From NCBI RefSeq assembly GCF_025673445.1, contig NZ_JAOVQN010000001.1, positions 1 through 64,000 of the forward strand: 64,000 nt of DNA, read 5' to 3'. Position 1 is the first letter of the stretch. Every line of letters begins with the position of its first letter. Below are positions 45,283 to 53,322 of the stretch, piece after piece. The translations under genes were made by a program, and so were the position numbers. Under the pieces are notes generated by a model. It was given only the letters and a program-made list of their open reading frames with translations. It was not told where the DNA came from and made no database searches. The stretch is from Ruegeria_B marisflavi (GTDB lineage Bacteria; Pseudomonadota; Alphaproteobacteria; Rhodobacterales; Rhodobacteraceae).

Positions 45283-45567
45283 ATGGAAGTTTCCCACACA
45301 TCACGGTTGCCGGTCGTGGTTTCTCAGCACACTGCAACATCTCCCTTGCGCGCCGCGGCTGTTCGGCTGGAGGCGGCCTTTCTTGCCGAAATGCTCAAAG
45401 CCGCTGGTCTTGGGCAGGCACGCGATGAATTTGGTGGTGGTCCGGGTGAGGACCAGTTCGCCACCTTCCTGGTCCAACAACAGGCCGAACACATAGCCCA
45501 AGCTGGCGGGATTGGTCTGGCAGAAACCTTTTTCAATGCCCTGAAGGAAACCCAAAATGGAACATGA
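45283..45567 (+). CDS. Rod-binding protein (FlgJ N-terminal-like)
   Basis: This 94-residue protein corresponds to the N-terminal rod-scaffold half of FlgJ without the muramidase domain, as usual in alphaproteobacteria. The core AAVRLEAAFLAEMLKAAGLGQ and the end FATFLVQQQAEHIAQAGGIGLAETFF are typical. It caps the rod as it passes the periplasm. GAGG lies 6 bases before the ATG. Its end overlaps the flgN start by 11 bases. Confidence 0.88.
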   Translation: MEVSHTSRLPVVVSQHTATSPLRAAAVRLEAAFLAEMLKAAGLGQARDEFGGGPGEDQFATFLVQQQAEHIAQAGGIGLAETFFNALKETQNGT

Positions 45568-45916
45568 CACCCTGAACGAGCTGCTTGCGTCGCTCGACAA
45601 TCTGCTCGATTTGGAGCGGACCGCGCTTGTCAGTGGCGAGTTGGATCAGCTTGGCTCCATGACGGACGAGAAGGAAAGGCTGGTTGCGCAGATTAATGCA
45701 TCCGTCGACCTGACGCCCGAGCAACTTGAGCCGCTGCACAGGAAGGTGACCCGCAACCAGGCGCTGTTGAACAGCGCTTTGGATGGGATTCGTTCGGTTG
45801 CAAACCGTATGGCCGAGTTGCGCCGGGTGCGTCAGGGGCTCGAAACTTATGACAGCGCCGGACAAAAGCACCGGTTTAGCGCCACGCACAGTTCGCAGAT
45901 GGAAAAACGCGCCTGA
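45557..45916 (+). CDS. flgN: Flagellar export chaperone, FlgN-like
   Basis: This 119-residue all-helical protein has two long helices (residues 3-50 and 57-97). They carry the FlgN pattern LLASLDNLLDLERTALVSGELDQLGSM and EKERLVAQI. FlgN keeps the hook-filament junction proteins FlgK and FlgL soluble and brings them to the export gate. It overlaps the rod-binding gene by 11 bases. About 209 bases separate it from flagellin. Confidence 0.82.
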   Translation: MEHDTLNELLASLDNLLDLERTALVSGELDQLGSMTDEKERLVAQINASVDLTPEQLEPLHRKVTRNQALLNSALDGIRSVANRMAELRRVRQGLETYDSAGQKHRFSATHSSQMEKRA

Positions 45917-45985
45917 GTTGGAATTGAGTCAAATTCGCTGAATGGGGCGGCGGCGTTTTAGCGATCCATTAGGAGATCAAGGGCA

Positions 45986-46141
45986 ATGGTGGCCTCGCAC
46001 CTCGGAATGAGTGTGGCGCGAGACCGGATCCCGGACTTTCGCACTCGTCAGAAAGACGTTTCCGAACGCCTGAACGGGCGGATGCAAACCCGGGCCAAAG
46101 GCCCACAAGATCAAAGGATGATGCTATGTCCAGCATTCTGA
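45986..46141 (+). CDS. Possible 51-residue frame overlapping the flagellin start
   Basis: An ATG at 45986 with AGGAG 10 bases upstream opens 51 codons ending in TGA inside the first codons of the flagellin gene. The product would be strongly basic (many Arg and Lys, RDRIPDFRTRQKDVSERLNG). Only about 63 percent of third positions are G or C, lower than in real genes here, so this may simply be the flagellin leader. Confidence 0.25.
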   Translation: MVASHLGMSVARDRIPDFRTRQKDVSERLNGRMQTRAKGPQDQRMMLCPAF

Positions 46142-47352
46142 CGAACAATGGCGCCATGGTTGCGCTGCAGACCCTCAAGTCGGTCAACATGAACTTGGGT
46201 CAGACCCAAAACGCCATCTCTACCGGCAAGAACGTGGCTACCGCCAAAGACAACTCGGCCGTTTGGGCCATTTCGAAAGTGATGGAATCCGACGTCAAGG
46301 GTTTCAAGGCGATCAAGGACAGCCTGAGCCTGGGTGAATCGACCGTCGCCGTAGCCCGAAACGCGGCCGAAACGGTGACCGATCTGCTGACCCAGATGAA
46401 GGGCAAGATCGTCGCCGCACAAGAGGACAACGTCGATCGCAATAAGATCAACGCCGACGTCACCGCACTCAAGGATCAGATTGCGGCCGTCGTGGGCGCG
46501 GCCCAGTTCAACGGGCTGAACCTTGTTGACGGAACAGCCGCCTCGGCTTCGATCCTGGCCTCACTCGACCGTGACAATGCGGGGAACGTGACCGCCTCAT
46601 CGATTACTGTGGCCGGTCAGAACCTCTCTACAGGGGGTTACGCCGCCAAAGCAGTGTTCGATGCGACGAACACCGATGGTGTGTCGGCGGATGGACAGGA
46701 TAGCTTTGGTTTCTCACTGGATGCTAATGGCGGTACCGACGATAACGGTCAGATTGAGTTCGAGCCGCACGGTACCGCCGCCTATGCTGCAGGCGACAGC
46801 TTCACGCTCCGTCTGGGCGATACCGAGGTGAGTTATACTGTCACCGCCGAAGATATCGCGTCGACCTCGGCGGCGGATGTGATCGCGGTTGGGATGAAGG
46901 CGGCTATCGAAGCCTCTGGCGCGAATGTTACGGTCGACTATAACGCTGCAAACTCGGGCCGGCTGGTGATCACCAATGGCGGTACTGACAGTCTGCACGT
47001 GTCAGGCCAGTTCACCAATGCAAACTCGGGTGGTTTGGGCGCGCTGGCTGCAATCGACGTATCGAACTCGGCAGGTGCGGCAGCGGCTCTGGGCTCGATC
47101 GAAACCCTGATCGGTACGTCAATCGACGCAGCTGCGGCCTTTGGTTCGGTCCAGGGGCGGATCGAGACGCAAAAGACCTTCATCTCGAACCTGACCGACT
47201 CGCTCAAATCGGGCATCGGTTCGATGGTGGATGCAGATATGGAAGAGGTCTCGGCGCGCTTGCAGGCGCTTCAGGTCCAGCAGCAGCTGGCGGTTCAGTC
47301 GCTGTCTATCGCCAACCAGGCGCCGCAGTCGATCCTGTCGCTGTTCCGCTAA
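46126..47352 (+). CDS. fliC: Flagellin
   Basis: This 408-residue filament protein has the conserved N-terminal D0/D1 helices (NNGAMVALQTLKSVNMNLGQTQNAISTGKNVATAKDNSAVWAISKVM) and C-terminal helices (FGSVQGRIETQKTFISNLTDSLKSGIGSMVDADMEEVSARLQ, LAVQSLSIANQAPQSILSLFR). Between them is a variable, Gly/Ala/Asp-rich surface part, residues 145-300. It has no signal peptide, as it leaves by the flagellar export system. AAAGGA precedes the ATG. The flaF and flbT genes that regulate flagellin translation follow. Confidence 0.96.
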   Translation: MSSILTNNGAMVALQTLKSVNMNLGQTQNAISTGKNVATAKDNSAVWAISKVMESDVKGFKAIKDSLSLGESTVAVARNAAETVTDLLTQMKGKIVAAQEDNVDRNKINADVTALKDQIAAVVGAAQFNGLNLVDGTAASASILASLDRDNAGNVTASSITVAGQNLSTGGYAAKAVFDATNTDGVSADGQDSFGFSLDANGGTDDNGQIEFEPHGTAAYAAGDSFTLRLGDTEVSYTVTAEDIASTSAADVIAVGMKAAIEASGANVTVDYNAANSGRLVITNGGTDSLHVSGQFTNANSGGLGALAAIDVSNSAGAAAALGSIETLIGTSIDAAAAFGSVQGRIETQKTFISNLTDSLKSGIGSMVDADMEEVSARLQALQVQQQLAVQSLSIANQAPQSILSLFR

Positions 47353-47358
47353 GCGTTC

Positions 47359-47384
47359 AGGCCGGGGCAGTTTTGCCCCGGCCT
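47359..47384 (+). other. Hairpin behind the flagellin gene
   Basis: AGGCCGGGGCA and TGCCCCGGCCT form a perfect 11-base stem around GTTT, 6 bases after the flagellin stop. No T run follows. It probably caps and stabilises flagellin mRNA and limits read-through into flaF. Confidence 0.65.
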
Positions 47385-47419
47385 CCCCTGCAGACATCTC
47401 CCAACAGTAAGGACATCAC

Positions 47420-47797
47420 GTGAACGCGCTTCTTCAGGCACGCCAGGCCTATTCGGCCGCTTCCGCACCGATCCGGACGCCGCGGAACATGGAATATGAG
47501 GTTCTGTCCAGAATCACTCACCGCATGCACAACGCGGCCAAGCGCGGCAATGCCGGGTTTAGTACCCTGGTCGAGGCTCTGCACGAAAACAACCGTCTGT
47601 GGGGTATTCTTGCCGTCGACGTTGCCGACAGTGCCAACAGCCTACCTGCCGATCTGCGTGGACGGTTGTTCTACTTGGCCGAATTCACCCAGGTGCATAC
47701 CAGCAAGGTTCTTCGCCGCGAAGCGTCCGTCCGACCGCTTTTGGAAATCAACACGGCCGTGTTGCGCGGCCTTCGCAACGGAGGGTCGGCAGCATGA
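47420..47797 (+). CDS. flaF: Flagellar biosynthesis regulator FlaF
   Basis: This 125-residue FlaF protein begins ARQAYSAASAPIRTPRNMEYEVLSRITHRM and continues ENNRLWGILAVDVADSANSLPADLRGRLFYLAEFTQVHTSKV. FlaF works with FlbT to couple flagellin synthesis to assembly in alphaproteobacteria. The start is a GTG with AAGGA 6 bases upstream. It overlaps flbT by ATGA. Confidence 0.94.
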   Translation: MNALLQARQAYSAASAPIRTPRNMEYEVLSRITHRMHNAAKRGNAGFSTLVEALHENNRLWGILAVDVADSANSLPADLRGRLFYLAEFTQVHTSKVLRREASVRPLLEINTAVLRGLRNGGSAA

Positions 47798-48198
47798 GCG
47801 GCCTTGTCCTGAAACTCGCTCCCAAGGAACGGGTGCTGATCAACGGAGCGGTGATTGAAAACGGAGATCGTCGTGGCAGGTTGTCGATCATGACACCCGA
47901 CGCGAACATCCTGCGCCTGCGCGATGCCATCCACCCCGAGGAAGCGACGACCCCGGTGCGCCGCGTGTGTTACGCGGCGCAGTTGATCCTGTCGGGCGAC
48001 AGTGATCCATCCGCCGCCAAACTGTCGCTGCTGCGGCGCATAGAAGAGCTGAGCCAGGTTTTCACAGATCGGGACAGCCGCAAGATTCTGTCCGAGGCGA
48101 CCGAAGCTTTGGTGGCAGAACACTACTACAAGTGCCTCAAGGCGCTGCGTGGCCTGTTGCCGCGAGAGGAGCGCATCCTGGCGCTGCGCCCGCAATGA
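47794..48198 (+). CDS. flbT: Flagellin translation repressor FlbT
   Basis: FlbT binds the flagellin mRNA leader and represses its translation or marks it for decay until the hook is complete. The 134-residue protein shows LVLKLAPKERVLINGAVIENGDRRGRLSIMTPDANILRLRDAI and VRRVCYAAQLILSG, then HYYKCLKALRGLLPRE. It overlaps flaF and the DUF1217 gene by four bases each, so flaF-flbT-DUF1217 are one operon behind flagellin. Confidence 0.95.
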   Translation: MSGLVLKLAPKERVLINGAVIENGDRRGRLSIMTPDANILRLRDAIHPEEATTPVRRVCYAAQLILSGDSDPSAAKLSLLRRIEELSQVFTDRDSRKILSEATEALVAEHYYKCLKALRGLLPREERILALRPQ

Positions 48199-48995
48199 GC
48201 TTTCAACCCGTCCTTGTTTCGAACGGGATCGCGGGCTGGCGGTTCCTGCAACGGACATATGACAGTCAGTTACAGAGCTTCTCGAAATCCGCCGCGAGAA
48301 ACCGTGAGGTCGACTATTTCACGGAAAAGATCAGTACCGTCAAAAGCGCCGAGGATCTCGTGTCTGACAGGCGCCTTTTGCAAGTGGCGCTCGGGGCGTT
48401 CGGGCTTCAGGACGACATCAACAATACCTATTTCGTCCGCAAGATCCTGGAGGATGGAACCACCTCGCCGGATGCGCTTGCCAACAAGCTGTCGGACAAG
48501 CGGTACCGCGAATTTTCCAAGGCGTTCGGTCTGGGTCCGGGTGAGATCCGCACGACTGGGCTGGCGACCTTCATGGAAGATATCGTTGCCCGCCACGAAG
48601 CGGCCAGTTTCGAGGCAGCGATCGGCACCCAGGACGAAAGCCTGCGCATCGCGCTTTATGCGCAGCATGAACTAAAGGCTCTGGCCGAAGATCGCTCGGG
48701 CGAGAACGCGAAATGGTTCTCCCTGATGGGTGTTCCACCGCTCAGGCAGATGATGGAGACCGCGCTGGGCCTGCCGTCGGGGCTGGGGCGGATCGACATC
48801 GACCAGCAGCTCGAGATATTCAAGGAAAAGCTGCAAGCACTGACCGGATCGGATTCGATCTCTCAGTTCACCGACCCCGAAACGGTGGAAAAGGTCACGA
48901 TCGCCTATCTGGCGCGGGCACAGATCAACAGCCAGGTCATCGGAACCTCGGCCGCGCAAAATGCGCTGACCCTTCTGGGTGCCGCGTTCCGCTGA
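48195..48995 (+). CDS. DUF1217 family protein of the flagellar cluster
   Basis: This 266-residue soluble helical protein has the DUF1217 features GWRFLQRTYDSQLQSFSKS, REVDYFTEKISTVKSAEDLVSDRRLLQVALGAFGL and KYREFSKAFG-like segments in the second quarter. Its function is not established, but family members commonly sit in flagellar loci. Its ATG overlaps the flbT stop. The C-terminal segment has a second copy-like block (LTGSDSISQFTDPETVEKVTIAYLAR). Confidence 0.85.
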   Translation: MSFQPVLVSNGIAGWRFLQRTYDSQLQSFSKSAARNREVDYFTEKISTVKSAEDLVSDRRLLQVALGAFGLQDDINNTYFVRKILEDGTTSPDALANKLSDKRYREFSKAFGLGPGEIRTTGLATFMEDIVARHEAASFEAAIGTQDESLRIALYAQHELKALAEDRSGENAKWFSLMGVPPLRQMMETALGLPSGLGRIDIDQQLEIFKEKLQALTGSDSISQFTDPETVEKVTIAYLARAQINSQVIGTSAAQNALTLLGAAFR

Positions 48996-49044
48996 GGCAT
49001 GCCGGTCGCTCCGGCAGGCGCCGGGCTCGGTTTCCCGAACATGT

Positions 49045-50586
49045 TCAGGCGGCAATCGCGTAACAGCTGACCGGATCGGTCACGTTATGAAGCGTCACGG
49101 CGCCCAGGGACAGGCAATCGCCGCAGACCGGGCGAATGTCCTCTGACACCACGATCCGATGCTGTGCCGATTTTCCGTAGTCACCCAGACGGGCGGCCAC
49201 ATTGGCCGCCTGGCCGATCACAGTGAAATCCAGCCGTTCGCGAGATCCGACATTGCCATAGGTCACCCGGCCATAGGCAATCCCGATGGCGCAGTCGAGC
49301 GTCGGCGCCCCGTCGGTGCCTTGGGCCAGGGTCGACACGATGCGGGTCGCGGCGTCCAGAGCGTTTCGTTGCGCGGTCTCGGCCGTCGTGGCATTTGGAA
49401 ACACCGCCAGTACCGCGTCGCCGATGAATTTCAAAACCTCGCCGTCATGTGCATGCACGATGTCCGACACGGTTTCGAAAAAGCGGTTCAGCAGAGCGAT
49501 GTACCGGGCGCGACCCATCTGCTCCTCCAGCCGGGTCGAGCCGCGCAGGTCGCAGAACATGATGGCGGCGTCGATATCGTCGCCGTCGCCGCGCCGGATA
49601 TCGCCGCCCAGCACCCGCGCGCCGGTGCGCTTGCCGACATAGGTTTCCAGCAGCGCGCGGGCATTCTCGGCTTGGGTGAAGACCTCGTAATAGCGCCCGA
49701 TCACCGCCGTGCATTCGAACACCAGGCCGAGGTTCGCGGTGGTGAACCCGTCGGGGTGATCGCAGGTCAGGGTCAGGACATTTGTGCGGCCATCCGAAAA
49801 CGGCATCGGCATGGCGACGTAATCTGTCGCCCCCTGTGCCCTCAGGTCTTCCATGATTGGAAAGCTGTTTTCGGGAGTGTCGACGTTCAACCGTTGACGC
49901 ACGCCGCCCAACCCGTTCGAGACATGCCGCAGCGGGCTGTTCTGATATGCAGGATTGTCGTGCAGCTCGTATGTCGGGGCAAAGGTCGAAATCTCGGTCT
50001 TGCCCTTTTCCCAGATGTAATGTTTGCCGGCGATCAACGGATGCAAGGACCAGACCATCACGCCCAGGCGGGACACGGCAATGCCGTGTTCCAGCATCTT
50101 TTCGGCCAGCGCCAGGGTGAATGCCTCGGGGCTGCGGATTTGCGACGCCCGGCGCATCAGCCAATCCACCAGCGGTCCGCTGATATGGCCGGGATCGTCC
50201 TCGCTCAGCTCGTTCTCGCCCAGGTCCATCCGCGTGTAGGCACCGGGCATGAAACCGACATGGCCGCGAATGCCCTCGCTTTCCGGCAGGGGGTTTTCAT
50301 AGGCCCAGACCGCGTTTTCCACGCGCTCGTCCTCCAGCAGCAGATCCTGGTAACTGGCGGTGCCCTTGAAGGGACAAAAGGTCTGCAACTCGGATCGCTC
50401 GCCAAGGCGCACCAGGACATCTTCGCGTGGCACGTAGACAGTTGGCGAAAGCCGGGTTTCGTACATCACCCTTGCACGGGATGTCACGGCCAGCAGGGTG
50501 CTGCCGCGGTATATCTCGACACGGCCCTTGAGCGGTTCGGTCCGGATGCCGTAACATTGGCCCAGCGACGTGGCATGGACGTTCAT
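49045..50586 (-). CDS. DUF427-class III adenylate cyclase fusion
   Basis: This 513-residue cytoplasmic protein has three parts. Residues 16-112 form a DUF427 domain (VEIYRGSTLLAVTSRARVMYE, then TFCPFKGTASYQDLL and ENAVWAYENP). Residues 130-310 are a GAF-like sensor region. Residues 338-500 are a class III cyclase with metal Asp346 and Asp390, adenine-selecting K386 and D453, and N462 with R466. All catalytic residues are present, so cAMP synthesis is likely. The ATG at 50586 is chosen by the DUF427 start. The fusion is unusual; DUF427 function is unknown. Confidence 0.87.
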   Translation of the reverse strand: MNVHATSLGQCYGIRTEPLKGRVEIYRGSTLLAVTSRARVMYETRLSPTVYVPREDVLVRLGERSELQTFCPFKGTASYQDLLLEDERVENAVWAYENPLPESEGIRGHVGFMPGAYTRMDLGENELSEDDPGHISGPLVDWLMRRASQIRSPEAFTLALAEKMLEHGIAVSRLGVMVWSLHPLIAGKHYIWEKGKTEISTFAPTYELHDNPAYQNSPLRHVSNGLGGVRQRLNVDTPENSFPIMEDLRAQGATDYVAMPMPFSDGRTNVLTLTCDHPDGFTTANLGLVFECTAVIGRYYEVFTQAENARALLETYVGKRTGARVLGGDIRRGDGDDIDAAIMFCDLRGSTRLEEQMGRARYIALLNRFFETVSDIVHAHDGEVLKFIGDAVLAVFPNATTAETAQRNALDAATRIVSTLAQGTDGAPTLDCAIGIAYGRVTYGNVGSRERLDFTVIGQAANVAARLGDYGKSAQHRIVVSEDIRPVCGDCLSLGAVTLHNVTDPVSCYAIAA

Positions 50587-50679
50587 GAGCGGACTCCTTT
50601 TTGCCCATCCTATCAAAGGATGGGCGGGCAGGATCCCGAATCCAAGGGCACGCGCGGGGATTTTACCGGTGGTTGGCGG

Positions 50680-50958
50680 ATGCGGCTTGTTCTGATGACA
50701 CTTCTTGGCACGGCTCTGACCGGGCCGCTGGCTGCGCAACACAAGAAACAGTGGCAGCCGACACGCGACCAGTGCATCTGCATCGCCGTATGTCAGGCAC
50801 GTGAAAACCCGGGTCGGATGACCAGCCAGCCGGGCTATGGCTGTCCGCATATCCGCGACGAGCTGATCATGGACAACATGGCGCGCTGCAAATGCCCGGC
50901 CTGGACACCGAATAAACCGGCAAAAGCCGAGCCGGGGCGACCATCGCCCAATCACTGA
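50680..50958 (+). CDS. Small Cys-rich exported protein
   Basis: This 92-residue protein starts with a hydrophobic signal-like segment (MRLVLMTLLGTALTGPLAAQ). The mature part holds six cysteines in CICIAVC, GYGCPH and RCKCP groups, with a proline-rich end. The even number of cysteines suggests disulfides, or a bound metal. No family is recognised. It is divergent from the DUF427-cyclase gene by 93 bases and convergent with the membrane winged-helix gene, only 3 bases away. Confidence 0.65.
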   Translation: MRLVLMTLLGTALTGPLAAQHKKQWQPTRDQCICIAVCQARENPGRMTSQPGYGCPHIRDELIMDNMARCKCPAWTPNKPAKAEPGRPSPNH

Positions 50959-50961
50959 GCC

Positions 50962-51663
50962 TCAGACCATCTGGATGACGGATTTCTCGATCGCGAGCAT
51001 ATAGCCACGCTTGGCGATGTTCTTGACCAAAAGCGCACTGATCATCTGGTTACCCAGCGTGTCGCGCAATCGCTTGATCCGGGTCGCGCCCGCCGCCTCT
51101 TCGCAATCGGCGGCCTCGCGGCCGGAAATCACCGCTTCGATCTGGGCACCTGACAGCACCTCGTCATCCATCCGGGCCTCGGCCAGGACGGCAAGGGTTT
51201 CGATGGCGGCCGGAGTCAGCTGGAACTCCATGTTGTTGAGATACACGGTGTTCTCTTCGCGGCTGATCAGAAGCGAGGTGACCTGAATGCCCGTACGCTC
51301 GATCTGGGCCATGCGACGGTTGATCAGCACCAGCATTGCCAAAAACACCAGCGCCGCGATCATCATCGCGCTGGCAAAGACCAGCAGGACGAAGATCACC
51401 ATGCGATAGCTCGACAGGGTATCGGCAAAGGCGGTGCCCGATTGGGCGAGAATTTCCAAGAGCCGGATCTCGGCCTGGGTGGTCAGATCGTTTTCGATAA
51501 ACACCCGCTCGACCCGCGCGTTGAACGCGTTGGCGTCGGGAAGGGTAAGGAACAGGAAGGTGGCGGTCGTGGCCAGGATGACCACGATCGCCGCGATCCC
51601 CATCCCGATCAGCCGCGTGCCCGAGCGGCGCGCCTCAGAAACGGAGAAAATAGGGTCCGGCAT
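50962..51663 (-). CDS. Membrane-anchored winged-helix protein of unknown function
   Basis: This 233-residue protein has two membrane helices, residues 18-40 and 88-113, with a periplasmic loop of about 47 residues between them. The C-terminal 110 residues look like an OmpR/ToxR-type winged helix (FQLTPAAIETLAVLAEA, then GATRIKRLRDTLGNQMISALLVKNIAKRGYMLA) and would be in the cytoplasm. This reverses the ToxR/CadC order. It could be a membrane transcription factor that reads the envelope. Its start overlaps the small exported-protein gene by 29 bases. Confidence 0.72.
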   Translation of the reverse strand: MPDPIFSVSEARRSGTRLIGMGIAAIVVILATTATFLFLTLPDANAFNARVERVFIENDLTTQAEIRLLEILAQSGTAFADTLSSYRMVIFVLLVFASAMMIAALVFLAMLVLINRRMAQIERTGIQVTSLLISREENTVYLNNMEFQLTPAAIETLAVLAEARMDDEVLSGAQIEAVISGREAADCEEAAGATRIKRLRDTLGNQMISALLVKNIAKRGYMLAIEKSVIQMV

Positions 51664-51922
51664 CGGCCTTCCTTTTGTCCAGGCCTTCGGGACCGAAGAC
51701 AGAGATCACGTTCAGCAGGGTCCAGCCAGCAGTCTGAAGGCGCGTGGCGACTTCCGGAGCGGCCTGACCGGCGGAACAGGTGGCGACCTGCATGACCCCG
51801 TAGTGAAGACGCAGGGGTTGTTCTTGCTTGGCCTTGTATTCGGCATAGCAATCGGCGGCGCGGGCCGGAACCGGAAGCAGGGACAGGGCCAGAATGGCCA
51901 ATATCGGGACGGTGTGTTTCAT
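51635..51922 (-). CDS. Small exported protein upstream of the membrane winged-helix gene
   Basis: This 95-residue protein has a signal peptide (MKHTVPILAILALSLLPVPARA) and a mature domain with two cysteines (ADCYAEYKAKQ and VATCSAG) and a C-terminal GWTLLNVISVFGPEGLDKRKADAGPYFLRF. No family is named. ATG 51922 is chosen because AGGA lies 9 bases upstream and the signal begins there. It overlaps the start of the membrane winged-helix gene, so the two are probably made together, perhaps as a periplasmic partner and its regulator. Confidence 0.65.
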   Translation of the reverse strand: MKHTVPILAILALSLLPVPARAADCYAEYKAKQEQPLRLHYGVMQVATCSAGQAAPEVATRLQTAGWTLLNVISVFGPEGLDKRKADAGPYFLRF

Positions 51923-52098
51923 GCCGCTCATCCTGCGTCCGAAACCCGGGATATTCAATAACAACAGGGCGATGCGGGCTTTGATATCGGATAACAGGGG
52001 GGCGATATTGCTTGTCCGACGGGGCCGGTCCCAGGTTGGTGGCATCCCGAACTCGCCCTTTGATGGGGTGCCCAATCACCACTGAACAGGAGTTCACC

Positions 52099-52596
52099 AT
52101 GCACCGTAAGTTCATTGCCCTCGTCGTATCCACCGCCATTGCCGTCACCGGTGTTTCTGCCAGCCAGGCCCGTGCTGCCGACGCGCATGATATTCTGGGT
52201 GGTCTTGCCGCGGTCGCCATTCTGGGTGCCGCGATCCACCACTATGACAAGAAGAAAGAGCGGCGCAGACAGCAAGAAGAGCATGTCTCGCGCAATCCGA
52301 TCCACCCCTACCCAATCCCACAGCCCGAACCCAACAGGCATGGCTACCCTAAGCCGCGCCCGCTGCCCCAGGACATCGCGCGCTATAACCTGCCGTCGCA
52401 GTGCCTGCGCGAGGCAGAGGGGTATCGCGGCGCCGGACCGGTTCTTGGGGCGCGCTGCCTGTCGCGCTACTACAAGTATTCGGAAAGCCTGCCGGAACAG
52501 TGCAAGGTCGCCTATTGGAATGGCGAACGTACCCGGTCGGCCTATGAGCCCAACTGCCTGCGCAAGTACGGCTACAAGGTCGCCTACAACTATTGA
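52099..52596 (+). CDS. Exported basic protein with four cysteines
   Basis: This 165-residue protein has a signal peptide ending in QARAAD, a short second hydrophobic helix (ILGGLAAVAILGAAIHHY), then a Lys/Arg/Pro-rich linker (KKKERRRQQEEH, NPIHPYPIPQPEPNRHGYPKP). A C-terminal domain with four cysteines follows (LPSQCLREAEGYRG, GARCLSRYY, LPEQCKVAYW, EPNCLRKYGY). The second helix may hold it in the membrane. Function unknown. AGGAG precedes the ATG. Confidence 0.7.
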   Translation: MHRKFIALVVSTAIAVTGVSASQARAADAHDILGGLAAVAILGAAIHHYDKKKERRRQQEEHVSRNPIHPYPIPQPEPNRHGYPKPRPLPQDIARYNLPSQCLREAEGYRGAGPVLGARCLSRYYKYSESLPEQCKVAYWNGERTRSAYEPNCLRKYGYKVAYNY

Positions 52597-52667
52597 ATCG
52601 AGCAGCCCGACGCGAAACGCGTCCACGGGCAGGGGGTGCCTCCTGCCCATTTTCTCTTGTCTTGAGG

Positions 52668-53309
52668 ATGGATTTGCGGTTTGCCAAAGAGATGATCTAT
52701 CCGGATTTCGAATTTGAAAAGGCGCTTGCCGCGCGTGGGTTTCTCCGCATCGCGGGGGTTGACGAGGTGGGGCGCGGTCCACTGGCTGGCCCGGTTGTGG
52801 CCGCCGCCGTGGTGCTGAACGCCGAAGCTATTCCCGAAGGACTGAACGATTCCAAGAAGCTGACCGGCAAGCGGCGCGGCTTGTTGAACGACCTTCTCAG
52901 GCAAGCCGCCGAAGTTGCCGTCGGAGAGGCTTCGGTCGATGAGATCGAACAGTACAACATTCTGCGCGCCTCGCACATGGCGATGCGGCGCGCGGTCGAG
53001 GCATTGGACCCACCGCCCGATTTTCTGTTGATCGACGGGAACATGATCCCACAGGGGATCGACATTCCGGCGCAGCCGGTGGTCAAGGGCGACACAAGGT
53101 CGGTGTCGATTGCAGCGGCCTCAATTGTGGCAAAAACATGGCGCGACAGGGTTATGGTGGATTTGGCGCAACAGCATCCCGGTTATGGCTGGGAGCGGAA
53201 CGCCGGATATCCGACACCCGAGCATCGCGCGGCGCTCCAACATCTTGGCCTAACCCCACACCATAGGCGTTCGTTCAAGCCGGTGCACAAGATATTGTAT
53301 CAAGAGTAA
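52668..53309 (+). CDS. rnhB: Ribonuclease HII
   Basis: RNase HII removes ribonucleotides and RNA from RNA/DNA hybrids. The 213-residue protein shows IAGVDEVGRGPLAGPVVAAAVVL with the two acidic residues of DEVGRG, LIDGN with another Asp, and KGDTRSVSIAAASIVAKTWRD with the fourth. The start is open: ATG 52668 has GAGG too close, and ATG 52692 (MIYPDFEFE) is the other candidate. It is 105 bases before ccrM. Confidence 0.96.
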   Translation: MDLRFAKEMIYPDFEFEKALAARGFLRIAGVDEVGRGPLAGPVVAAAVVLNAEAIPEGLNDSKKLTGKRRGLLNDLLRQAAEVAVGEASVDEIEQYNILRASHMAMRRAVEALDPPPDFLLIDGNMIPQGIDIPAQPVVKGDTRSVSIAAASIVAKTWRDRVMVDLAQQHPGYGWERNAGYPTPEHRAALQHLGLTPHHRRSFKPVHKILYQE

Positions 53310-53322
53310 TTTGTAACCTCCT

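Noticed and set aside
45917..46125. Sigma54 or sigma28 promoter before flagellin
   Set aside because: No GG-N10-GC or TAAA-N15-GCCGATAA match was found by eye, so no promoter is reported.
49159..50679. A long plus-strand open frame across the DUF427-cyclase gene
   Set aside because: Antisense to a gene with intact cyclase and DUF427 motifs. Only the last 92 codons, outside that gene, form a plausible exported protein and are kept.
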